Below are positions 7,564-13,605 of a stretch of DNA of 13,605 bases, piece by piece. A program made the position numbers and the translations under genes. The stretch is from an uncultured Oscillospiraceae bacterium (GTDB lineage: Bacteria; Bacillota; Clostridia; Oscillospirales; JAAYXM01): assembly GCA_934446465.1 (NCBI GenBank), contig CAKSEF010000047.1, positions 1-13,605 on the forward strand, in the 5' to 3' direction. The stretch's first letter is position 1; each line of letters starts with the position of its first letter. Below the pieces are notes generated by a model that ran no database searches, was not told the origin of the DNA, and saw nothing but the letters and a program-made list of their open reading frames with translations.

Positions 7564-7597
7564 AAAAGACGGTGTAAAAATTTTTACACCGTCTTTT
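7564..7597 (+). terminator. Perfect palindromic terminator after the 2-hydroxyacid dehydrogenase gene
   Basis: A 34-bp perfect inverted repeat (17-bp arms AAAAGACGGTGTAAAAA / its complement, no spacer; the central A/T bases would form the loop) starts 2 nt after the TAA. The right arm ends in TTTT and is followed by ATTGAATTTTTTC. It separates this gene from the downstream alcohol dehydrogenase, which has its own promoter. Confidence 0.85.
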
Positions 7598-7598
7598 A

Positions 7599-7626
7599 TT
7601 GAATTTTTTCTTTTTGGATGTATAAT
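7599..7626 (+). promoter_or_regulatory. Promoter for the iron-type alcohol dehydrogenase gene
   Basis: TTGAAT (7599-7604), a 16-bp spacer, then TATAAT (7621-7626). It begins directly after the upstream terminator hairpin and lies about 35 bp before the start codon. The ribosome binding site AAGGAG follows at 7646-7651, 9 nt before the ATG. Confidence 0.65.
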
Positions 7627-7660
7627 AATAACAAAAATATCTTTTAAGGAGCGTGGTCAT

Positions 7661-8824
7661 ATGAATCTCGATTTTACCTATTATAATCCCACGAGAGTGC
7701 ATTTCGGGCATGAGGCGCTGTCGCACCTCTCGGACGAGCTTGCGCTGTTTGGAAAAAACATACTCTTGGTTTACGGGAAGGGTTCTGTCAAAAGAACAGG
7801 ATTGTACGACAAAATAAAGGACATTCTGAAGGAATGCGGGAAGAATGTTTCGGAGCTTTCGGGCGTGAAGCCTAACCCGACATATGCCCAGGTTCTTGAG
7901 GGTGTCCGTCTTGTGCGCGAAAACAATATTGACCTTATCCTTGCAGTAGGCGGCGGTTCTGTAATTGACTGCTCAAAAGCAATCTCCGTATCCGCACACT
8001 GCGACGGCGACGCATGGACGCGCTATTGGATAAACTTTGAGGAAATCTCGAATGACATCGTTCCCGTCGGCTGTGTTCTCACTATGACAGGAACGGCATC
8101 GGAAATGAACGGCGGCTCGGTCATCACAAACGAAGACGTTACAATTAAGGCGGGGCGCACTTTCCCGCCGTGCCTCAATCCGAAATTTGCGATACTCAAT
8201 CCCGAATATACATTCTCTGTTCCGAAACGTCAGATGGTAAGCGGTATTTTTGACATTATGTCGCACCTCATGGAGCAGTATTTCAGCGGTGATGACGACT
8301 GCACAACAGATTATATCATCGAAGCTGTTCTCACATCTCTTATAAATTCCTCCCGCAAAGCCCTCAAAAATCCCGAAGACTACGAAGCACGGAGCAACAT
8401 CATGTGGTGTTCAACCGTTGGACTCAACGGCATTACCGGTCTTTCAAAATCACAGGATTGGGAGGTGCATATGATTGAACATCAGCTCGGCGCATATACA
8501 GACTGCCCGCACGGCGAGGGTCTCGCCGTCATATCGATTCCGTATTACAAATACACTTGCAAATACGGACTCGCCAAGTTTGTAAGATTTGCTGAAAACG
8601 TCTGGCATATTAACACCGACGGGCTTTCCGCCGAGGCGGCCGCACTTGCGGGGATTGACGCACTGCAAAGCTTCATAGCCGAACTCGGCATACCCACTAC
8701 GCTCCGTGAGCTCGGCGCAACGGAGGATATGCTTCCGAAAATTGCGAAGTCCTCGATTAAGGGCGGCGGCTATAAGCAGATGAACGAAGACGATATCCTT
8801 AAAGTCCTGAAGGCCTGTTATTAA
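7661..8824 (+). CDS. Iron-containing (group III) alcohol dehydrogenase, YqhD/BDH-like
   Basis: 387 residues, the normal length for the family of NAD(P)H-dependent alcohol/aldehyde oxidoreductases that includes FucO, butanol dehydrogenases and YqhD. The N-terminal domain carries the dinucleotide-binding GGGSVIDCSKAI (97-108). The metal ligands are all present: D198 and H202 (FDIMSH), H270 (EVHMIEH) and H284 (CPHGEG); the 4-residue and 14-residue spacings match those in FucO and YqhD. The overall pattern, starting FTYYNPTRVHFG, is closest to the butanol dehydrogenase/YqhD branch. Likely roles are reduction of small aldehydes (for example lactaldehyde or glycolaldehyde-type products of deoxysugar or uronate metabolism) or NADH disposal in fermentation; sequence does not choose between them. 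It is cytoplasmic, with its own promoter and the strong AAGGAG site, and convergent with the uronate operon across the hairpin at 8856-8890. Confidence 0.92.
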   Translation: MNLDFTYYNPTRVHFGHEALSHLSDELALFGKNILLVYGKGSVKRTGLYDKIKDILKECGKNVSELSGVKPNPTYAQVLEGVRLVRENNIDLILAVGGGSVIDCSKAISVSAHCDGDAWTRYWINFEEISNDIVPVGCVLTMTGTASEMNGGSVITNEDVTIKAGRTFPPCLNPKFAILNPEYTFSVPKRQMVSGIFDIMSHLMEQYFSGDDDCTTDYIIEAVLTSLINSSRKALKNPEDYEARSNIMWCSTVGLNGITGLSKSQDWEVHMIEHQLGAYTDCPHGEGLAVISIPYYKYTCKYGLAKFVRFAENVWHINTDGLSAEAAALAGIDALQSFIAELGIPTTLRELGATEDMLPKIAKSSIKGGGYKQMNEDDILKVLKACY

Positions 8825-8855
8825 CGGCCCATCGTTTTTTAGAAAACAAATAATA

Positions 8856-8890
8856 AAGATACCCTTTCGGCTTCTACGAAAGGGTATCTT
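8856..8890. terminator. Hairpin terminator between convergent operons
   Basis: A perfect 14-bp stem (AAGATACCCTTTCG and its complement, arms 8856-8869 and 8877-8890) with a 7-nt loop. On the minus strand it is followed by TTTATTATTTGTTTTCT, a good T-rich tail, starting 9 nt after the esterase stop. On the plus strand only a short TT follows, so termination of the alcohol dehydrogenase transcript here would be weaker. Confidence 0.8.
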
Positions 8891-8898
8891 GCTCTGTA

Positions 8899-9717
8899 TT
8901 AAACGCAATCGTAAATCCAGCGCGCACAAAGCTCTATCCACGACTGAACATGCTTATTCACATATTTGTCGGCCTCGTACATTTTTGATTCCTCGTTTGC
9001 AAGAGCAAGTCCGTGTCCGCCCGTCGGATACACATGGAGTTCAAACGGAATGTTGTTTTCGCGCAGCGCCTTTGCAAAAAGCATCGAGCTTTCTACGGGG
9101 ATGCCCTCATCTTCAAGCGTATGCCAAATGAATGCAGGAGACGTGTGTTCTCCGACAGAATTTTCAAGCGACAGCTTCTTCCAAAGTTTTTCGTCCTTGT
9201 TTTCTCCGAGCAGATTGAAAAACGATTCGGGTTCATACAATTCTTCAAAAGATATAACGGGATAGCAGAGTATCATGCCTGACGGCCTATTCTCACCGTA
9301 CTCAATCCCGAGTTTCTCTTCTATCACTTTCTCATTCCAAAGCGTTCCGAGGCTTGCGGCAAGGTGTCCTCCCGCCGAAAAACCCATTATGAATATTTTG
9401 TCTTTTACGGCATTGTACTTCTCGGAATTTCGCCTGATGTATGAAACCGCCGCCGAGGCTTCAATGAGCTGGGTCGGATAATGCGCGCCCTGTTTGCTTG
9501 TGCTGTAACTGAGAACAAACGCATTAAATCCGCGGGCCACGAGAGCAAGCGCTACGGGCTCTTCCTCTCTTCTGCACCTGCACGAATACGCTCCGCCCGC
9601 GCAAATTATAACGCTTTTTCTCTTTATAAACTCATTTTCCGGAACATATGATGTCAGCTCCGCATCAGGACTGACATTCGGAAACATTCCGTTCAGCTTT
9701 ATTCTCTCACAAATCAT
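8899..9717 (-). CDS. Alpha/beta-hydrolase, probable carbohydrate acyl esterase
   Basis: 272 residues from the ATG at 9715-9717, chosen because GGGGG at 9723-9727 lies 5 nt upstream. The only longer frame would use a TTG at 9729 without a Shine-Dalgarno. The protein has the compact alpha/beta-hydrolase pattern of cytoplasmic xylan/pectin-associated esterases: oxyanion segment CAGGAYS (39-45), RREEEPVA...ARGFNAFVLSY, nucleophile elbow GFSAGG with S114, acid D203 (HTLEDE) and H235 (GGHG). The family includes acetylxylan and feruloyl esterases as well as uncharacterised members annotated as lipase or endo-xylanase B. CAGGAY replaces the more usual HGGG or PGGGY oxyanion loop. No signal peptide is present, so it should deacylate imported oligosaccharides. 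It is the last gene of the uronate operon, 14 bp after uxaA. The acyl group and sugar are unknown. Confidence 0.85.
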   Translation of the reverse strand: MICERIKLNGMFPNVSPDAELTSYVPENEFIKRKSVIICAGGAYSCRCRREEEPVALALVARGFNAFVLSYSTSKQGAHYPTQLIEASAAVSYIRRNSEKYNAVKDKIFIMGFSAGGHLAASLGTLWNEKVIEEKLGIEYGENRPSGMILCYPVISFEELYEPESFFNLLGENKDEKLWKKLSLENSVGEHTSPAFIWHTLEDEGIPVESSMLFAKALRENNIPFELHVYPTGGHGLALANEESKMYEADKYVNKHVQSWIELCARWIYDCV

Positions 9718-9731
9718 AAAATCCCCCAAAA

Positions 9732-11192
9732 TTACAGCGTTACGCCGTCTTTAAATATGGCGATTCCGCGCATATTGTTTTTTTCGTTTTTGGTTTTTTC
9801 CCCGCTTGCGACCGACAGCACATACTCAAAAAATTCGTCCGAGAGCGACTTAAAATCATCGTCGTCCGCAATGCTTCCCGCATTGAAGTCTATCCAATTT
9901 TTCTTTTTGCGGAAAAGTTCGCTGTTTGTCGAAATTTTCACGGTAGGCACAGGACATCCGAACGGCGTCCCACGCCCTGTCGTAAACAGCACGATATGCG
10001 CTCCCGAAACCGCAAGTGCCGTGGACGCCACAAGGTCGTTTCCCGGCGCGGAGAGCAGATTCAATCCGTGCACCGACACTTTCTCTCCGTAATCAAGAAC
10101 TCCGCGCACTGTTCCCTCCCCGCCTTTCTGCGTACATCCGAGGGCCTTATCCTCCAATGTTGTTATTCCTCCCTTTTTGTTGCCGGGGGACGGGTTTTCG
10201 TCTATTTTTTCGCCGTAGCGCATATAGTACTCTTTAAAACCGTTTACCATGCTTACTGCCTTTTTGAAAATCTCTTCGTTTTCGCATCGTTTAAACAAAA
10301 GCGTCTCCGCGCCGAACATTTCGGGGACTTCCGTAAGAATTGCCGTCCCACCGCAGGCAGTCAGTCTGTCTGAAAATGCTCCGACGAGCGGATTTGCCGT
10401 TATGCCGGAAAGTCCGTCCGACCCGCCGCATTTTAAACCGACTGTCAATTCCGATGCGGGTATTCTCTCGCGCCTTGCAGATGAGGCATACTCAATCAGC
10501 TCGGAGAGTATTTTTCTGCCCTCGGCGATTTCGTCGTCCGATTCCTGACAAACAAGGAAACGGACGCGTTTTTCATTGTACGGCCCTATAGCTTCTTTCA
10601 TCTGTTCAATCGTATTGTTTTCGCAGCCGAGCGCAAGGACAAGCACTCCGCCCGCATTTGGATGATTCACAAGCCCCGCAAGCGCTTTTTTTGTCATCTC
10701 ATGGTCTTTTCCGAGTTGGGAACAGCCGTACGGATGAGGAAAGCAAAAAACACCGTCGCACTTTCCCTCCGCATCCATATCTCTCGCAAGATTCTCCGCT
10801 ATCGAATTAACGCACCCGACAGTCGGAATTATCCATATCTCATTTCGAACTCCGACTTCGCCGTTCTCACGCCTGTACCCCAAAAAGCTTCTTTCGCAAG
10901 CCGTTTCGGCAAAGCTCGGTTCGGGCGTGTATTCATATGACAAAATACCTTCGAGGTTTGACGCAAGATTATGGCTGTGAACGTGCTCACCTGCCGATAT
11001 ATCCGATTTTGCGTGTCCTATCGGATTTCCGTATTTGATTACATTCTCCCCGCGCGGTATATCTCTTAATGCGAATTTGTGTCCGCGCGGTATATCCTCC
11101 GACAGCGCAGTCCCGAGTACCTTTTCTCCTTTACCGAGATTTTCGAGCGCAACGCCTACATTATCATTTTTGTTAATTCGGATGCTCTTCAT
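9732..11192 (-). CDS. uxaA: Altronate dehydratase UxaA
   Basis: Converts D-altronate to 2-keto-3-deoxy-D-gluconate (KDG) in galacturonate catabolism, in the cytoplasm. 486 residues, close to the usual ~490-500. The N-terminal SAF domain (about 1-77) ends in GEHVHSHNL. The large D-galactarate/altronate dehydratase domain follows, with GYRRENGEVGVRN, HPYGCSQLG, LALGCENN, KCGGSDGLSG and TTGRGTPFGCPVPT, all family-conserved. The start is set at the ATG 11190-11192, with GGAG (11199-11202) 6 nt upstream inside the end of uxaB; the longer frame beginning TTG at 11204 lacks such a site. The uxaB stop codon ends 1 nt before this ATG, so translation is probably coupled. Pairing with uxaB makes galacturonate/tagaturonate use, rather than galactarate, the likely job. 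Confidence 0.95.
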   Translation of the reverse strand: MKSIRINKNDNVGVALENLGKGEKVLGTALSEDIPRGHKFALRDIPRGENVIKYGNPIGHAKSDISAGEHVHSHNLASNLEGILSYEYTPEPSFAETACERSFLGYRRENGEVGVRNEIWIIPTVGCVNSIAENLARDMDAEGKCDGVFCFPHPYGCSQLGKDHEMTKKALAGLVNHPNAGGVLVLALGCENNTIEQMKEAIGPYNEKRVRFLVCQESDDEIAEGRKILSELIEYASSARRERIPASELTVGLKCGGSDGLSGITANPLVGAFSDRLTACGGTAILTEVPEMFGAETLLFKRCENEEIFKKAVSMVNGFKEYYMRYGEKIDENPSPGNKKGGITTLEDKALGCTQKGGEGTVRGVLDYGEKVSVHGLNLLSAPGNDLVASTALAVSGAHIVLFTTGRGTPFGCPVPTVKISTNSELFRKKKNWIDFNAGSIADDDDFKSLSDEFFEYVLSVASGEKTKNEKNNMRGIAIFKDGVTL

Positions 11193-11193
11193 A

Positions 11194-12660
11194 TCATTCT
11201 CCAAGGAGCGTTTTAAGCGTCTCTTTCACGCCCGTGCCGTCTGTCTTGGCGATGTATTCCTCGACCCGTTCGCAGAGTCCGTCAACCGAATTTAAATCAA
11301 TACCCCAAAAATCCTTATTTGCGAGAATTTCCTTAACACTCGGTGTTTTTGAAAAATATTCGCATACATCACCGCTGTCGCGGACTGTGTACTCATACTC
11401 ACCCTTGCCGAAATACGCGCCGTTTTTCTCGGTGCATCTGTAGAAGCGTATGAGTCCCGCAAGTGAGAATGTCAGAAGCTTCGGCAGATTCCCGGATTTT
11501 TCAACGTACTCGATAAGGGACGGCATAACTCTTGCACGCCATTTTGATACCGAATTGAGCGTTATATCCGTTAGTCTGTGGTCAATATACGGATTTTTGA
11601 ACCTATCCTCAACTGCGTCCGCAAAGCTTAAAAGTTCATCCTTCGGAAGCGGGATAATCGGTATAATCTCATCATGTACGAGCTTCGCAACGTACTTACT
11701 CAATACCGCGTCATTCATGCAGTCCCTCACTATCGTTTCGCCCGCAAGCATTGCCGCGGGAGCAAGCGATGTATGAGCACCGTTTAAAATGCGTACCTTG
11801 CGTTTTTTGTACGGTGTGTGGTCATCGCATATGAGAACGGGAAGCCCCGCCTTTTCAAAAGGCAATTCACTTTTCAGTTTCTCGGGTCCTTCAATTACCC
11901 AAAATCCGAAAATCTCGCCCGTATCAAGCAGCTTATCCTCGTAACCGTTTGCTTTGTTAAATTCGTCCGCTTCATTTCTCGGATATCCCGTTACTATTCT
12001 GTCAACAAGCGTTGAGCAGAATATGTTTTCACTGTGAACCCAGTCAGAAAACTCTTTCGGAAGCTTCCAGAGATTTATATATTTATCAACACAGTTCAAA
12101 AGCTCCCGACCGTTATTGTCGATGAGCTCACAGCTTAGGATGACAAATCCCTTTCCCGCTTGGCTTCCGAAGTTAATAAATCTTTCGTACATGAGCTGTG
12201 TCAGCTTTGCCGGAAACGTATTTGCGGGGCGGTCGTCAAATTTATCCGAATCCGAATATGCAATTCCCGCCTCCGTTGTATTGCTCACTATATAACGCAA
12301 ATCGGGGTTCTTCGCGCACTCAATAAACGAATCAAACCGGCTGTACGGGGAAAGGCAGCCGTCAACGCTTGTTATAATGCGCTTCTGCATTACGGGCTTT
12401 CCGTTTTCCGCACCGCGCAGATAGAGCGTATATAAACCTTCCTGCTCGTTGATTATGTCTGTCAATCCGCGCTCTATCGGCTGAACCATAGTTATCTTTC
12501 CGTTAAACAGTCCCTTTTCGTTTAGAACATCGAAGAAATAGTCCACAAATGCGCGCAGAAAGTTCCCCTCTCCGAACTGAAGTACTTTAATCGGCGCGTC
12601 CGCAAGAGCAAATCCGTCATATCCTATCTTTTCTAATGTGCTGTGAGTAAGTCTTTCCAT
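11194..12660 (-). CDS. uxaB: Tagaturonate reductase (altronate oxidoreductase) UxaB
   Basis: Reduces D-tagaturonate to D-altronate with NADH, the step before UxaA. 488 residues, typical length for this branch of the polyol-specific long-chain dehydrogenase (mannitol dehydrogenase) family. The N-terminal Rossmann domain starts with VLQFGEGNFLRAFVDY (26-41), the UxaB-specific form of the NAD-binding motif. The catalytic K-x4-N-x2-H signature is K288, N293, H296 (KVRILNGAH). The family-typical VSNTTEAGI (125-133) and DRIVTGYPR (220-228) are present. The ATG at 12658-12660 has AGAGGT 6 nt upstream. It lies 44 bp after the SLH-protein stop, with no promoter or terminator that I can see between, so cotranscription is likely. 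UxaB versus the mannonate enzyme UxuB is decided by these motifs and by the adjacent uxaA. Confidence 0.95.
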   Translation of the reverse strand: MERLTHSTLEKIGYDGFALADAPIKVLQFGEGNFLRAFVDYFFDVLNEKGLFNGKITMVQPIERGLTDIINEQEGLYTLYLRGAENGKPVMQKRIITSVDGCLSPYSRFDSFIECAKNPDLRYIVSNTTEAGIAYSDSDKFDDRPANTFPAKLTQLMYERFINFGSQAGKGFVILSCELIDNNGRELLNCVDKYINLWKLPKEFSDWVHSENIFCSTLVDRIVTGYPRNEADEFNKANGYEDKLLDTGEIFGFWVIEGPEKLKSELPFEKAGLPVLICDDHTPYKKRKVRILNGAHTSLAPAAMLAGETIVRDCMNDAVLSKYVAKLVHDEIIPIIPLPKDELLSFADAVEDRFKNPYIDHRLTDITLNSVSKWRARVMPSLIEYVEKSGNLPKLLTFSLAGLIRFYRCTEKNGAYFGKGEYEYTVRDSGDVCEYFSKTPSVKEILANKDFWGIDLNSVDGLCERVEEYIAKTDGTGVKETLKTLLGE

Positions 12661-12704
12661 TTTAATACCTCTTTTATTTTCCCAAGTTGATTAGCGGCAG
12701 TCTT

Positions 12705-13605
12705 TCACTGCTTCCCCGTAAAATCAAGTATTCTCTTGAGAAGTACCGCAACCTCGGCGCGGGTTGTATTCGCCTTCGGGTCAATGTACCCGTTTTTGCC
12801 GTTTACAAGACCGTTTGCCATAAGTGCCTTTACGGCTTCCTTTGCATAGTCCGAAACGAAATCGAAGTCGGGCGCCGTTACGTCTCCGTCTTTAAGCTCG
12901 TAACCGAGCTTACGGAGTGCGCGGTATACGATTACCATCATATCCTCGCGCGTTATCGTGTTTCTCGGTGCGTACTTATTATCGCCTATTCCTCCGACTA
13001 TTCCGCTCTCTTTTGCTATTGCAAGTTCTTTCGCGAAATAGTCAGCTTCACTTACATCGGCAAAATTGTCTTTTCCTTCTCCTTCGAGCTTAAATGCACG
13101 GACAAGAAGTATTGCAAAATCTGCGCGCGTTATATTTGCAGACGGTGAGAACGTATTCTTGCTTGTTCCCTTTATTATTCCGTCCTTTGCAAGTGAGTTT
13201 ATCGAATCCTTCGCCCAGCCGTAATCACTGATATCGATGAATCCGTTATCTGACGGTGTGGGGTCGGGGTCGGGTGTAGGTGTAGGTGTAGGCTCGGGTT
13301 TCGGCTCGGGCTTCGGGTCAGGCGTGGGAGGCGGGGTATCTCCCCCGCCTCCTCCGCCGCTCGGCGTCGTTGCACCGTAGACCTTGACTATGAAGTGGAT
13401 TGTGCTTTCGCGTCCCGATTCGTCTCTCGCCTTTACCGCAAAGTGGTTATCCCCCACCTGCGATGAGTTGGGTTTCCACGTTATTACGCCTGTTTCGGCG
13501 TTTATCTGCGCTCCCGTCGGCGCTGTTACCAGCGAATATATTATTCCCTCTCCGTCGGGACTGTGCGCCGTTACGCTTGTTGTTACAGAACTTTCCGCCG
13601 TCGCC
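12705..13605 (-). CDS. SLH-anchored cell-surface protein, C-terminal part (start off the right edge)
   Basis: The frame is open to the right edge, so 299 C-terminal residues are visible. In order: a putative Ig (He_PIG-like) domain (about 1-77 of the fragment; GIIYSLVTAPTGAQINAETG, then ITWKP and GDNHFAVKARDESG), a Gly6 plus Pro-rich wall-spanning linker (about 78-120, alternating TP, DP, EP, KP), and three SLH domains (about 121-299) with TRAD, TRED and TRAE motifs, ending at the stop. SLH triplets bind secondary cell-wall polymers, so the protein is displayed on the surface of a Gram-positive cell. The GTG at 13457 is in frame but falls inside the Ig domain and is not a real start. The N-terminal part, where an enzyme domain would sit, is outside the window. 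Its place at the head of the uronate operon suggests a pectin- or uronan-active enzyme; that is inference. Confidence 0.92.
   Translation of the reverse strand, partial: ATAESSVTTSVTAHSPDGEGIIYSLVTAPTGAQINAETGVITWKPNSSQVGDNHFAVKARDESGRESTIHFIVKVYGATTPSGGGGGGDTPPPTPDPKPEPKPEPTPTPTPDPDPTPSDNGFIDISDYGWAKDSINSLAKDGIIKGTSKNTFSPSANITRADFAILLVRAFKLEGEGKDNFADVSEADYFAKELAIAKESGIVGGIGDNKYAPRNTITREDMMVIVYRALRKLGYELKDGDVTAPDFDFVSDYAKEAVKALMANGLVNGKNGYIDPKANTTRAEVAVLLKRILDFTGKQ

Noticed and set aside
12696..12712. Small hairpin GCAGT-ctttc-ACTGC near the SLH-protein stop as a terminator
   Set aside because: The stem is only 5 bp and no T-tract follows on the minus strand; it overlaps the stop codon and is unlikely to end transcription.
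12687..13148. A 153-codon open frame on the plus strand
   Set aside because: Antisense to the SLH repeats, which are certain; its sequence is a shadow with no domain.
13260..13345. Short tandem GGTGTA/GGGTC-type repeats as a possible CRISPR or replication element
   Set aside because: They are the codons of the Pro-rich linker (TP, DP, EP, KP) of the SLH protein, with no spacers.
1..13605. tRNA, rRNA, CRISPR array, insertion sequence, phage or defence genes
   Set aside because: No cloverleaf, rRNA, regular repeat-spacer array, transposase motif or terminal inverted repeats were seen; the window is dense with metabolic and surface-protein genes.

Overview
The window looks like part of a plant-polysaccharide (pectin/arabinan) utilisation region from a Gram-positive anaerobe of the class Clostridia. 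The evidence is strong AGGAGG-type ribosome binding sites, intrinsic hairpin/T-tract terminators, a triple SLH cell-wall anchor, and large secreted proteins built from bacterial Ig-like (BIG2) and InlB/Listeria-Bacteroides-type repeats. SLH-displaying pectin degraders such as Monoglobus are a plausible comparison, but genus cannot be fixed from this sequence.

Layout. (1) Positions 1-1667, minus: 5' part of a secreted multidomain protein whose C-terminus lies off the left edge. (2) 1725-4460, minus: a 911-residue secreted protein with two near-identical copies of an unnamed ~183-residue module, two BIG2-like domains, three InlB-like repeats and a distinct C-terminal domain; it ends in a strong terminator. 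(3) 4485-6287, minus: a cytoplasmic GH127 (DUF1680) beta-L-arabinofuranosidase, 24 bp upstream of (2) and probably in the same operon. (4) 6288-6562: divergent control region with a near-consensus plus-strand promoter and an 11-bp direct repeat at exactly 21-bp spacing. (5) 6563-7561, plus: a D-2-hydroxyacid dehydrogenase, then a perfect-palindrome terminator. (6) 7661-8824, plus: an iron-type alcohol dehydrogenase with its own promoter. (7) A hairpin at 8856-8890 separates this from a convergent minus-strand operon read in the order SLH-anchored surface protein (12705-13605, start off the right edge), uxaB (tagaturonate reductase), uxaA (altronate dehydratase), and an alpha/beta-hydrolase esterase.

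How the parts may work together (inference). Surface and secreted modular proteins bind or process pectin-type polymers. The esterase removes acyl groups and GH127 releases L-arabinose from imported oligosaccharides. UxaB and UxaA carry D-tagaturonate through D-altronate to 2-keto-3-deoxygluconate. The two plus-strand dehydrogenases probably dispose of reducing equivalents or of aldehyde/keto-acid products, but their substrates cannot be read from sequence. Uronate isomerase (uxaC), KDG kinase/aldolase, a transporter and a regulator are all absent from the window.

The least explained content is the repeated secreted module: two copies in the 911-residue protein, one diverged copy in its neighbour, and a possible fourth relative. 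No catalytic motif is visible in either protein. I do not recognise the module as a named family and consider it a candidate carbohydrate-binding module.
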